NCBI GenBank assembly: GCA_034766995.1
Contig: CM068313.1
Location: forward strand, 7,507,461 to 7,571,460
DNA from: Acanthacorydalis orientalis
Taxonomy: Eukaryota; Arthropoda; Insecta; Megaloptera; Corydalidae
Direction: 5' to 3'
DNA length: 64,000 nucleotides
Shown: piece by piece, positions 11,540 to 22,625 of the stretch
Position numbering within the stretch: the first letter of the stretch is position 1
Layout of the letters: each line of letters starts with the position of its first letter
The notes under the pieces: model-generated
Database searches by the model: none
Told to the model about the DNA's origin: nothing
The model's input: the letters and a program-made list of their open reading frames with translations, nothing else
Made by a program: the position numbers and the translations under genes

Positions 11540-12180
11540 AATACTCCAATGTATGTAAACAAATGTAGATAATTTTGACACAAGACAAAAAACATTAAAG
11601 ATAGTTAATAACAACAAATTTTTAAAAAATAAAATGATAAAATCAAATCCATGTCGGAAAATTGCACAAGAGTTAAAAGTAGTGAATGAAATAATATTTG
11701 AACATCTGAAAAAATAAAAAAAAATACTTATAAGTACAGGTCGTGAATCAACATGTTTAGATAACAAGATATACATCAGTAGAAGAAAAAGGAGTAAAAA
11801 GAAAAGAAAAAAGAAAATAAGTATATAAATGAGCATAAAAACAAATAATAAGAGAAAATATTTATTTTTCTTTAAACCATTGAATAAATATCCAGCCTGG
11901 AATGAATTTCATCCAGTAATTTGCAAGAAAGATTACAAGTAGAACATAATACAAAATATGTGGATATTGAATTTTTTTGATTCTCTAGTCTATAAGAGGC
12001 TTAAGTGAAGAAGGTAAGACGGGTTATAGTTTTATTTTAAAGAAAAATTCTGTCAGTGGATTAATTTATCTCGAATAGACGTACTGTTATTATTAAAAGA
12101 ACATCTCAAGTTTTATTACTACTAAATCTGAAAGATTTTACCACAATGATGTCGAAAAACTAGTAGAAATCCGGGTATTA
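11540..12180 (+). pseudogene. Highly decayed mariner transposase
   Basis: The clearest block is at about 11565-11710: VDNFDTRQ, then LKIVNNNKFLKNKMIKSNP and CRKIAQELKVVNEIIFEHLK. This lines up with the second helix-turn-helix region of mariner transposases (pattern ...SxVDxDKLKxLIExNPxxTxxELAExLNVSxxTIxxHLK). After a stop, a frame-shifted VQVVNQHV may be the WVPHEL segment that follows it. At about 12128-12165, ERFYHNDVEKLVEI resembles the C-terminal FYxNGIEKLxxR motif. The catalytic middle is not recognisable. No terminal repeats are seen. The HTH block is fairly secure; the C-terminal match is tentative. Confidence 0.55.
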
Positions 12181-13869
12181 ATGACAAAAAAGAAAGCACT
12201 TTAATATGCCTTCAAGAATCAGTTATTTTCTTATTATTCGATAAAATAGTTAAAAATATAATTTCTTTAATGGCATCTATTACATAGGTTGATATTAAAA
12301 ACTGTGTTTTAATAATTAAATTAGAAACAAAAAAGTCGTTTAAAAATTAATTTAAAACGAAGAAGGGATTCAATAATTATTAAAGACAATTTTAAACATA
12401 AATTAAATAATTATTATTTTTTAAAAGAATAAAAAGATATTTTAACTAAAAAATCTAATGTCTCTAACGCTGATTTTATGTTTATTTAAATTCTTAATTA
12501 ATAATGAAATGTTCCATTAATTGAAATAATAGTTCAGAATAACAGAATTTTTATAAACCGTTTAATATAAGTAATGAGTTATAAAATTATAATACTAAAT
12601 TCTAAAACATATAAAGAGTTGGTTAATTTAAAAATGTCACTCGTTCTGTTAAATTTCTAATTTCGAACTGTTTTTCTCATTTATTTTCTGTCAATTTCAC
12701 TATTTCCTAATTGCAATACAGCACTGCAGTGGCATAACTACACCCTCCAGGCTCATGTACTTCATTAAAATGTCTTGTCAACATTCTTTGTACACTTGTA
12801 AAAAGTATATTGCGAAATGTAATAAAGTCCCAATTCAATTTTTCTAATATTAAATAAAACCTTTTATACGAATGCATTCATGTTGTAATAAATAAAAATA
12901 AGTTTTAAAATACTTCAGAGAAATCAATACTGAAAAAAGCACAACCTATTCTACCATACACAAAAATAGTATTTAAAAATGTATCATAGAAAATAATTAA
13001 GAATTACTTGTAAATTTACAATTTTCATATTTAAATTAGAAAACAATGTTTTTAATAAGGAGTATTTTATTTCAAAATAAATTATTTTTCTCTTTATAAT
13101 CAAATATGTTACAATTCAAATACATGTTCTAAAAACTGTGTCATAATTAAAAGATATTATAACATTAAAGCAATTGTTCTCGAATAATTTATTTAAACAC
13201 ATTTTCAAGTTATATTTATTTTAATTAAATATCAGTTCTTAGAATTGTTTTGGTATTGTTGTAAGAAATTGGCAAATGTAATACTGAGAATTTGTTTACC
13301 AAAAAGTCAGTGATTTATTTCCATAAGAAAAATATTTTATCTTTCCTCATAATGAGCTTGTAAATAAATTATACAAAACAAATTAAATTAAAGAACGTAC
13401 TTTTGTCTTAAACAAAATAAGTAAATATTACAAAGTCAGATATTCGTAAATTGAAAGATCTATTTTCTACTCTGTCATTTTTAAAATCAATTCCTTAAAT
13501 TTTTCTCTTAGATTATTTATTTCTGAGTCATTATTTCCTTCACTAAATTTAGAATGATTCAACGTTGAATAACCGAAGAAAATAATACTAAAAGGTACAC
13601 AGGTATAAAGATAGTTACAATTTTTAATTCCTTATGATGAAATGTCAAATTGTGACGCATTTATTAGTAACTTAATACATTGGTTTCTTATAAATAGCAT
13701 CATCCTAAAAATAATAAAAGTTTTTTCTCTGTAATCTGATCTTATAAAAATAGACTAGATATTGTTAGTTCTCATGAAGTCAATTTGTTTTTCGGGTTAT
13801 TTAAAATTTTTTTATTGAAATTGTGACTAAAATTATTCATAAAATCGAATTCTTTTATTGATACGACTT
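12181..13869. other. AT-rich stretch, nothing recognised
   Basis: No coding, RNA or repeat feature can be supported. A slightly less AT-rich patch lies at 12718-12760. Confidence 0.55.
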
Positions 13870-14125
13870 TAAGTTTCACATTTTTTTATTTATCTCACAA
13901 ACCATACTTTTTTAGATCAAAAATGTTTAATAATAGATTATTGATCCTTTTTGACAGTTGCTTACACGCATTTTGATAAAGATTCCATTATTTTCAGAGC
14001 ACTAAGTTATATAAAAATCTCTCAGATGATGGTATTAGCAATTATTGAACATTTTTGGTCAGATTTTTTTTTATAATTTGTGAAATGAATAAAAAAATCT
14101 GAGAGTGAATTCAAGCACAATTCCA
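13870..14125. repeat. Palindromic repeat P1, two-arm copy
   Basis: The left arm contains CTCACAAACCATACTTTTTT, GATCAAAAATGTTTAATAAT and ATTATTGATCC. The right arm has the inverted order: GCAATTATTGAACATTTTTG, GTCAGATTTTTTTTTATAA, TTTGTGAAATGAA. A family A MITE follows within 50 bp, as at 4733-5337. Confidence 0.55.
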
Positions 14126-14173
14126 GAACTATATTACGATATTTTAAATTACTAATTTAAAAACAAATATATA

Positions 14174-14379
14174 TTAAGTGTAAAAATTAATTCTGTGCCT
14201 TAAATTGAATTAATCATCACTCGGTTTTATATTAAAATATTTTCTCGCCGTTTGAGGATTTTTTGAGAATTTGCAGATAGAGCAGTTTTACAAAATATTT
14301 GAAGGATTGAAATGTATTCCATTTTTCTATAAACATTTATTTTCTATAAAAAAAGCATCAAATTAATTTGTACAACTAA
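14174..14379 (+). mobile_element. Family A mariner MITE, short deletion form
   Basis: Both terminal repeats are present: TTAAGTGTAAAAATTAATTC at the start and CAAATTAATTTGTACAACTAA at the end with one base trimmed. The copy is only ~206 bp because almost all of the transposase remnant is missing. The leader (TCGCCGTTTGAGGATTTTTT) runs into CAGTTTTACAAAATATTTGA and then the 3' untranslated part. This is a second, larger deletion on top of the shared one. Confidence 0.85.
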
Positions 14380-14829
14380 TATTTACGAATGTTATTTGTT
14401 GTAAAACTTGAAAAAAATTAAACTAGCTTAAAATATTTTTTCTGATGGGCAATAAATTACCTCATAGCTTTCTTTCCTGTATGTTTGGTGACACTGACAT
14501 CACGAATGAAATACAGGCGTATCGCAAAATATTGATGTTTGTAATTTTTTATAATGTACTTTTAATTACGTTCTATATGTGTTCTAATGTGAAAAAATTG
14601 AGGAACATTGAGTTATCTTATAAGATTTACATCTAGTAGTGTTAAAAGTGTGAAAGGGCCAAAGTATATTCTTTAAGATACTGAGTTGTGTGTAAAACTA
14701 AATATAACGACGTCGAATTTCAATTTATATCAAAATATGTATATATATATTTTAAATAAATTTACTTTATATCAGACCTAATTAAAAATTAAATTTTAAT
14801 ATAAAAAAGTTCTGAAATTGTTTAAATTC

Positions 14830-14970
14830 ACTTTCACAAATCAATTATTTTTTTACAAACTTAAAATTTTTAATCGAAAATGTTTAATAAATGATTATTG
14901 ATCATTTTTATTGTTACTTCTACTCATTTCAATTCGATACTATTATCATTATAGCGTTAAGGGGCAGAAA
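14830..14970. repeat. Arm of palindromic repeat P1
   Basis: Motifs in order: TTCACTTTCACAAATCAATT, ATCGAAAATGTTTAATAAAT, GATTATTGATCATTTTTATT, then TCATTTCAATTCGATACTAT. Confidence 0.55.
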
Positions 14971-15939
14971 AGTTTTAAATTTTCATATTTCAAAATGAAC
15001 GTGGGTAGATGTCAACTTCTCTTCAACAGAATCTTCAAATTCAAATTTTCAACAATGTATTGTTGTTATATCCTCACATGACAACTGTGAAGATTATCTC
15101 AAGATTACATAAATATCCATAAGTGAGTAATAGGTAAACTGGCGTTGACATAAAATAATTAACACGAGATTCATCTTGAAACCGCACAAGTGTGTATGTA
15201 TGTATGTAGAATCGTGAGTGAATACAAGACCTTACAAACAAGACATAGTTATGACATAAGTGTATTGAATCATATCAAGTTTTCATACACGCGATATACA
15301 CAACATCGATGACCTCGAGATTGCTGAATAAGTAGCACACAGCCGACACTGCGAGATGTTGAGATTCAAAGTGATGATACCACCGCAACATGTATTCACT
15401 GATCTAGACCTCAAACGAGCCATCAACATAGGCTCACGTGTCAAACGTAACAGTAACATGAAATGTTGAAAAAGCGATGCGTTCAAATTAGATGCGAACG
15501 AAATGTTTATTGATAACCGATTGGTTGTGTTTGAAGTTTTTTTTTATTCGACAGGTTGATATGAAAAAAAAATAATACATTAGCGTAACGAACATTAAGA
15601 TTCATTAAGTTTGTTTGAAGATATTTTTTTCATAATCTTAAATCAAAAAAATTAACGAATTTAATATATTTTATGGAAATGATCTCTTGACTTTTTTATA
15701 TGTTTAAAAAAGTTGATTTTCTTTCATCAATCTTGTAAGTATTATTATTATTATTATTTCCTAAAATTGGATTAGACTCTGAATCATCATTTAAACACTT
15801 GTCTTTCCTATATTTAAAATCTTGCAATTTTATATTTTAGTTCTACAGACATTTTTCATAAACACATAAAGAGGAATTGTTTATGCGCCTTAAACCTCAA
15901 ATAACTAATCATCAGCTTAAAGAGGACTCAAGTAGTGAA

Positions 15940-15943
<4 letters not shown>
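14971..15943. other. Unassigned stretch with a less AT-rich core
   Basis: From about 15000 to 15510 base composition is more balanced and includes CpG-containing words such as CACGCGATATACACAACATC. I see no protein motif in any frame. A short TGTA tetranucleotide run lies near 15192-15207, and (TTA)n near 15740-15758. Confidence 0.45.

Positions 15944-16000
<57 letters not shown>
15944..16000. repeat. (TA)n microsatellite
   Basis: About 28 uninterrupted units. Confidence 0.95.
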
Positions 16001-16002
<2 letters not shown>

Positions 16003-16313
16003 TATTAACCCGAATATAAGACGAGTTTTTTTTCCATAGATTTTCATTAAAAAACAAGTCTTATTATATTCGAATCTTCAAGATTTTAGACTGGCACGCC
16101 ACTGTAAATATTTTAAACAACAGACTATTGATTTTTAAATATGTATTTGTACAATTTTTGTAAATATTATTTTCTATTAAAAAGTAAAGCAGCATTTTTT
16201 ATCGTTTTCTTTGGGAAAAACTGCGCGTTGTTATATAATCAGGGTTGTAAAAAAATACTATTTTCTTGATTTCTTTGGAAGAAATGAGACTCATCTTATA
16301 ATCAAGCTAATAC

Positions 16314-16350
<37 letters not shown>

Positions 16351-17045
16351 CTCTAAGAATAATGAAATTGCTATCAAAATGTGTATAAGTATAAATCAAA
16401 AACCATCAATAATCATTTATTGAATAATTTTCGTTTTTTTATTTCAGTTTTGGAAAAAAATATTTGCCAATAAAATATAAAATTATTTAAACATAATAAT
16501 TGTAATCTAATTTACATATACTAATGAATTTTCTACTTTACTAGAGATCATAAGAACGTTTCTCATTCTGATTGTCCTCATGTGTGATGTGTCCTCAGAA
16601 CGATAAAATGCAGAAAGGTAAAAGTTTCCCTACAACTTAGTGTTATGAGAATGATGAAATCGTTATTAAAATCGTATGAGCAAAAATCGAAAAAAATTAA
16701 TAATGAAATACTGAACATTTTCGATAAAACAAATTTTTGTCGTTTGCGGAAAAGTAAAAAGTTAATCTGTACAAGTGAATATAACCACAGTGCTAAAAGA
16801 ATACTAACTGAAGATATCAGATTATCAACCACAGTATACTCAATTTCCTATCTTTCTTATTTTTAATACAGAGTAATTATTAAGTAGATAAATTATTAAG
16901 TACTTTTTTAGTTAACTATATAGATTATACTCAAATAAACTAATAAATAAAAAATGTATTTGTGAATCTATTTGTATTAATTTTTTTTTTATAAATAGAC
17001 AGATTTCAAAAATCTTTTTTTCTGATATTTAATCCACAAATTGCT

Positions 17046-17048
<3 letters not shown>
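16001..17048. other. AT-rich stretch with P1 arms
   Basis: It contains a short (TA)n run at about 16315-16345. P1-like arms lie at about 16360-16440 (AACCATCAATAATCATTTAT) and 16640-16730 (GAGAATGATGAAATCGTTAT, then AATGAAATACTGAACATTTT). No coding feature is recognised. Confidence 0.45.

Positions 17049-17106
<58 letters not shown>
17049..17106. repeat. (TA)n microsatellite
   Basis: 29 uninterrupted TA units. Confidence 0.95.
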
Positions 17107-17109
<3 letters not shown>

Positions 17110-17837
17110 GAGTCGCCACTGCGTATAGCTACAAAACGGAATATATAAGCATTACTTTTTTTATTCTTATTCCGTGCGTCAGGTGCCGTTGCTATTTTGC
17201 AATAACGGTGGTCCAGTTGTAGACGAATATTATCTGGCTAGGTGTAAGCCGCTTAATCTAAAGGCCATTGGCAATACACAAATATTTTTTTTAGTTAATC
17301 ATCGAACAAATAATAGTCGTACATTTCTCTTCCTTAAAAAGAAGAAGCCATAGAAATTATAATTAATTCTCTTTTCTGCTTCAATTTCAATATAATTACC
17401 TTGTATCCGGGAAGCAGTTAAACGCCAGTATCATAATGACACTGATCGGATATTTAAAAGTTAAACAAATGTTGTTTCAACATTGTACAAATGAAATCAA
17501 CGTGTTGATATTTATCTTCATGTATAAATATGAAAAATAAATTGTCGTCGTTTTTGTATACTGTTTTAGTACGAATCTGTAGTTAGATAAATCATTAAAT
17601 CGTTTCAACATATTTATGAGAGATAGTATTTACAAGTGTTGTTCTAAGAACACGATTGTTTTTCAAGGTAATAAATAACAAAAAAAAAATAATTGTTCTC
17701 TACAAGTTCAAACACAGTAGTGATATAACATTAATGATTCACAGCAGAATAAAATATTAATTACAAGTTCGGATCATTAAATATTATTTTCTAATTATTT
17801 GTGACTTCCAGATAATCAATACTCAATAATGTGATAG

Positions 17838-17839
<2 letters not shown>

Positions 17840-17887
<48 letters not shown>
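17840..17887. repeat. (TA)n microsatellite
   Basis: About 24 units. Confidence 0.95.
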
Positions 17888-17889
<2 letters not shown>

Positions 17890-18164
17890 TAAATTTATAT
17901 ATAAATAGATTAACTGTTTCTCACTTAAAAAACAAACAGAGATACCATCTGTTCAATATTTTAGAGAACTCAATTCGAGATATACTGAAAAATCGAAGAG
18001 TTTAAAACAATAAATCAATAAACTCAATTCAACTCACATTGCCGTTGTTGAGAGTAACTGTCGTTTATTTACACAGGTGATGATCACAACATGAAAAAAA
18101 TAGAACGACTACGTGTCAAGACTGCTATACTCAAATGAATGTTAACATTGTTGTAAATAATAAA

Positions 18165-18262
18165 TGTATCTATATATCTATTTATCTACCTATCTATCTA
18201 TTTATCCATCTATACATCTATCAATCTATCTATCTATCTCTCTGTATATATATACAGACAGA
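18165..18262. repeat. Imperfect (TATC)n tetranucleotide microsatellite
   Basis: Repeats of TATC/TATT with variants (CATC, TACC) run for about 80 bp, then a short TA run. Apparent peptides here are low-complexity translations of the repeat. Confidence 0.9.
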
Positions 18263-18694
18263 TACATGGAGAAAAAAGATTCAATTTTAAAGAAAAACAA
18301 TCAATCAATGTTTCTATTGTACGTCTATTGTATTATAGAAGTGATACAAAAATGTAATTTTTCATGAGAGAACCCAAAGTGAATGCCAAAGCAAAAAGAA
18401 TACCAATTTTCATGTAAAGTGATGTAAACAATTCAAGTTAAAAAACTGATACGACTAAAAGAACAGGATCTATTACAGTAAAATGCTATGAGTAACATTT
18501 TTCTACATGAAAATATGAAGAGTACAAAATGTTTTCCAGAACAAACTCGCACATTACATTTCTTTCTTCTCATCCTATTTTTATTCACTATTATCGAGCT
18601 TTATTTATCATAAAACTCTAACTAAAGATCATCCTAAAATCTGAAATAATTCATTAATTTTAGAGCACACAGAACAGCGTAGATAGATGTACTC

Positions 18695-18982
18695 TTAAAA
18701 CACAAAAGTATTGTTTAGTTTACGATGAGTTTCTGCTGCTTTACCACCCGTTTAGAATTTATACAAAAAATGCTCTTATTTACTTGTTTTCCATCTTTAA
18801 TTCAACAGCCCAATTTGAAACGAAATTAATAATAAAATCAAAGTCAATGTTACCAAAATACAGACCGAAAAATGTACTTTAATATTATATTAACATGAAC
18901 ACAATAAAATGACACTTTCATTGAAAAAAATAAGGTTAGAATTCAGGGAACAAAAACCACACTTATTTTCTTAGAGACCTAA
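18695..18982 (-). pseudogene. mariner element, 5' end and N-terminal transposase fragment (family B)
   Basis: Read on the minus strand, it starts TTAGGTCTCTAAGAAAATAA and follows the same leader as the copy at 1665 (GTCTGTATTTTGGTAACA...). It reaches an ATGGAAAACAAG start and a decayed N-terminal reading. GGKAAETHRKLNNTF is recoverable across frameshifts and matches the first mariner HTH. The two copies align over roughly 250 bp of leader plus coding sequence, so they are the same family. Both lose similarity at almost the same codon, just after LNN(I/T)F. Sequence below 18695 is unassigned. Confidence 0.75.
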
Positions 18983-19981
18983 TATTAATCAAATTTTTTA
19001 TTAACAAACATTTTGATAAATGGATTATCACATTTTAATAATCTTTAAATAAGAATAAAATTCTTTAACAATTTGCATAAAACTCCTTATATTTCCGTTT
19101 TAGATTTCGTAATTTTTTTCTAGAAGTAAAAGTAAGAAATTATAAAATCAATAATTGGTTATTGAAATTTAATCTTTACAAGTATATGCATTTTTATATT
19201 CTTAAGAAATCGTATTTCATCATTTATTAATACATAAAATATAACTCTAACAGGTAAGATATGGCCGATTAAAATTCCAACTGTCGTTAAATTTTATTTT
19301 TTTCTACACACTTTAAGAAATCATATTACAACATTAACACACATTCTTTTTTATTATCATCTTTAAACGATGTGTTTATCAATACTATTCGTGTAAGTCT
19401 GCTTGGAAGAAATTCCCATAACAAAAAAGTGAACAATACATTACACTGAATACAATGATATTTTTTTAATTTAAAGAATGTTTTAAAATTTAATTACAAA
19501 ATAATTATTCGCATTCTACTAATAAGTTCGTATACGTTTAATACATTCACTAATTTTTATTTTTTTAATTATAATTGTATTAGGTGTACAAATTAATTCG
19601 GCACCTTTTTTATAGGAAATTAATGTTAATGGAAAAATGGAATACATTTAAATGTATCTCTAGTCATTTTACATAACTTTGCTTCATCTGTATGATAACG
19701 AACAAATGTCTTGTCGAAAAAATATGGACGATTAGAATTGATTAAATCGTAATGCATTTTCACATCTCTTCCATTGTTTTAACATTTTTTACATGTTTTT
19801 TACATCACAGCACCACCCGCCAAAGCTAAACAAATCATTCTCGCTGCTTAGGTAGCATTTTTTTCAACTGAAATCCGAAAAGTATGCAATGCCTAATGTG
19901 CTGCTTTTCGGACACTATCATGTTCATTATTGTTTTGTGGAGTTATACCAATTTCTTGGTCAAGTAATAAGTGTTTTATAT

Positions 19982-20655
19982 CAGGGGTTGGGAACTTGTA
20001 GCTTTAATGACATATATAGACTCCAAGAGCCTTAAATGTGGCCTTTTGATTGAATCCAAATTTACACAATAAATCTTTTTTTTAAGTGAAACTTCCTTAA
20101 TCGTTGTGCGTCCCGAAACCCGAGCTGCAATTTCGTTAGTGACAAACGTGCGACGGAAGTGACGTACAACAGGAGGTGGGGAAATCGCGAAAATCGGACG
20201 GTAGTTTTATTAGTGAAGAACGTGCAACGTAATTGGCAAATAATAGAATACTCCACGCCTTCAGCAATATGTCTGAAAATGATTTCCTGTTTTTCGACCA
20301 CTTACAGCTGCGAGTCTACATTTTCCTACCTAATTCAAATTAAGACGCCCTTAAGATCACAAATGACGGATACCCATCTACAGAATCAACTGAAACTGCG
20401 GACCTCCATATTGCAACCAAATATTCAAATAATTTCCAACAAAAATCAGACACAACAAAGTCATTAAAAGATTAGTTAACTTTAAAATTAACAAATAGTT
20501 TTCATTTTTTGAAATTATTAAGTACATAGTAGTTAGATTTTTACAAAATAATATACATTTTTAAGTATATCTAATTGGAGTTTTTCGAATGCGGCCTTAT
20601 TTGATTACAGCTAAATAAATGTGGACTTTCAAAATGAAAAGGTTTCCCATCCCTA
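19982..20655 (+). mobile_element. hAT element, internally deleted, with 8-bp target duplication
   Basis: The element is 674 bp. It begins CAGGGGTTGGGAACTTG and ends GGTTTCCCATCCCTA, which are imperfect inverted terminal repeats. The same octamer, TTTTATAT, lies directly before (19974-19981) and after (20656-20663) it. That is the 8-bp duplication typical of hAT insertions. Subterminal sequence near the left end (GAGCCTTAAATGTGGCCTTT) resembles the repeated motif near the right end (GAATGCGGCCTTATTTGATT). The host site is the leader of a family A mariner MITE, so the hAT insertion is younger than that MITE. Confidence 0.92.
20159..20467 (+). pseudogene. hAT transposase C-terminal (dimerisation) remnant
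   Basis: This 102-codon frame lies inside the hAT element. Its second half matches the conserved hAT C-terminal dimerisation block: LKMISCFSTTYSCESTFSYL, then SQMTDTHLQNQLKLRTS. The family pattern is (M)F(G)(S/T)TYxCESTFSxM...LTDxHLxxxLRLA. The first ~30 residues are not recognisable. Most of the transposase (BED zinc finger and RNase H-like catalytic core) is missing, so the element is non-autonomous. The frame has no internal stop, which may mean a fairly recent arrival or chance. Confidence 0.85.
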
Positions 20656-20768
20656 TTTTATATGTCAAGATTAGCATTTCAAGATCCCGAATCGAAGAGA
20701 AAATATTTTAATTTAAAATAGCTATGACGGATTTAATTTAAACGCACAGAATTAATTTTTACACCAAA

Positions 20769-22278
20769 TAGATCTTTATACCTGTGTTTCCACTGTACTT
20801 TATCGCAATAGATTATGTCTTTTTTATCACTTAAGTGTTTGTTCTCCACGTGTGTTATGTTCAAGAAAATATCAAATATTGTTGAAATTATTGGCGAGAA
20901 AAAATATTCAGATGATTGAAAAAAAAGAAGACTATCAGGAATATACATTTTTATTTCTATTTAAAACAATGTAAAAACGTGTAAAATCTAAAATATTATT
21001 TAATAAATCAAGTTATTATTTAATAAATCGATACAGTTTCTATTAAGAAAATGGAGTGATAGTAAATATTTCAGATACAGTGATTATGGAGTGATTGTAA
21101 ATATTTATACAGTACAATGTACTGTATAAATAACTATTTTATGGTTATTTGTAATAGTGGCCGTATTTTTAAATTTCATAGAACGCACTATCGACAATAA
21201 GAACATTCCACATAAATTTCTTATTCAGTTCAATACAGACGAGTACTTCAACTCGATATCCATTTATATCCACTTTTTGTATAAACATGAATGTTGCAGA
21301 AAAATATCCATTAACCAGTCCATTTACGTATACCACCTGTTACTGAAAATGTAAATATTAACACAAACCGACTAAAAAAATATGCATACAGGAGGTGTAA
21401 AGCCATTAAACGCGATCATAAAATTATTTAACGGCTTGTTCTTGTGTAAACCGTTCATTGTATAGTCCGTCGAGCACGTGTATTTCTCGAAAAAGTTCTT
21501 TATTTCCATATTATTGCGAGTCCGATTCAAACGTTCCGTACAAATAGAAAGTACAAAAGAAACGAATCCAACAAATGTCAGTGTTTGAAACATAAAACTG
21601 TTGACATACTAGTGTACTAAGTGCACGGGGCACGTACGGACGTAATCTGCGGTTGCGGACCGTCGTGAATCAGTTGAAATCATATGCACAATGTATGGAG
21701 TTAAATAAAATGGCCTTGACCGCAAATATTGGTTTACAAATACGTATTTTTACAGCGTTATTTTCCTATGTTCTATGTTTTGTTCGGACGTATTGAATTG
21801 CACGGACGCGAGCCTTCGAGCGTACACTTCTTTTTTTTTGTTATGCTTTGTAAAAGATACAGAAGGTTATTGTTGATCTTAAATACGTTTACAGGTGCTT
21901 ATTACTCAATCTCGACAGTTTTTCTCTGAGACATGACGATTTATTGCTACATAAAATGTACAACGTCATTCTTGGACGAGAAAATGGAATTTTCAACAAT
22001 ATAAACAGGATAATTCTGCTCGCATCATTTATTATTCGTTCAGTGCACTTCTTACATTGCAAATTTATACCTCGGATACATCTCAAGATATATTTTTTAT
22101 TTCTGATTGTCTGTTAACTCAGTCAAGCGTTAACATTCAAATATTATCATCAAAATGGAAATGGTTCTCCATTCAAGTGGTTCGGAAGCATGGTTCAAAT
22201 TTAAAATCGAATTATGAAACGAAAAATAGAGACAAGTAATTTAAAATGTACGCACTTTTATTAAGTAGATTATTTTTA
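20769..22278. other. Unassigned stretch with hairpin and CpG-richer patch
   Basis: At 20990-21035 ATTATTTAATAAATC is repeated in tandem. A perfect 14-bp hairpin lies at 21102-21132. About 21595-21830 is CpG-richer, with GGGGCACGTACGGACGTAA and GGACGCGAGCCTTCGAGCG. It could be regulatory or exonic host DNA, but no frame gives a recognisable protein. Confidence 0.4.
21102..21132. repeat. Perfect short hairpin
   Basis: TATTTATACAGTAC, loop AAT, GTACTGTATAAATA. Just upstream, TGGAGTGATNGTAAATATT occurs twice in tandem (about 21051 and 21088). Confidence 0.8.
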
Positions 22279-22625
22279 TTAGGTGTACAAATTAATTCGG
22301 TGACTTTTTTTATAGAAAATGAATATTTATGGAATAAATGGAATACACTTAAATCTTCAAAATATCCCCTATTATTTTATATAATTTTGCACCATCTGTT
22401 GAGTAAGTGACGAATCCTTTGTTAAAAAAATATGACAGCTTTAGATCAATGAACTCCTAATCCATTTTCAGACCTCTTCCACTGTTTTAGCATTTTTTGG
22501 ACGTTTTATGAGTCACAACACCTTTTTTGAAAACTAAATAAATCATTTCCGCTGTTTCAAAACCACTTTTTTCAACTGGAATGTGAAAAGTATGCTATAC
22601 GTATTACATTACCGTCCGGAGATAT
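22279..22625 (-). mobile_element. Family A mariner MITE, truncated
   Basis: It opens on the plus strand with TTAGGTGTACAAATTAATTC. The C-terminal coding part, the deletion junction and the N-terminal KKN region all follow on the minus strand. Similarity stops near 22625, at the antisense of the start-codon region (ATTACCGTCCGGA). The leader and the other terminal repeat are therefore missing. Confidence 0.85.

Larger units (their letters stand above)
17107..18694. other. Unassigned stretch with microsatellites
   Basis: A more balanced patch at about 17110-17280 (for example GTGCGTCAGGTGCCGTTGC) shows no recognisable motif. A (TA)n array lies at 17840-17887 and a (TATC)n array at 18165-18262. 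The rest is AT-rich. Confidence 0.5.
19580..20768 (-). mobile_element. Family A mariner MITE, split by a hAT insertion
   Basis: On the plus strand it opens with TTAGGTGTACAAATTAATTC and closes near 20768 with GAATTAATTTTTACACCAAA, so both terminal repeats are present. The transposase remnant runs on the minus strand: the C-terminal codons lie near 19690-19780 and the N-terminal ones near 19840-19930. Here the antisense of the SEKQHIR start region reads CTGCTTTTCGGACACTATCA. Between 19982 and 20655 a hAT element interrupts the leader. Without it the MITE would be about 507 bp, matching intact copies. Confidence 0.9.

Noticed and set aside
11522..11836. 104-codon minus-strand frame resembling a hydrophobic membrane protein
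   Set aside because: It is the antisense of a lysine-rich, AT-driven stretch, and the plus strand there carries a mariner HTH remnant instead.
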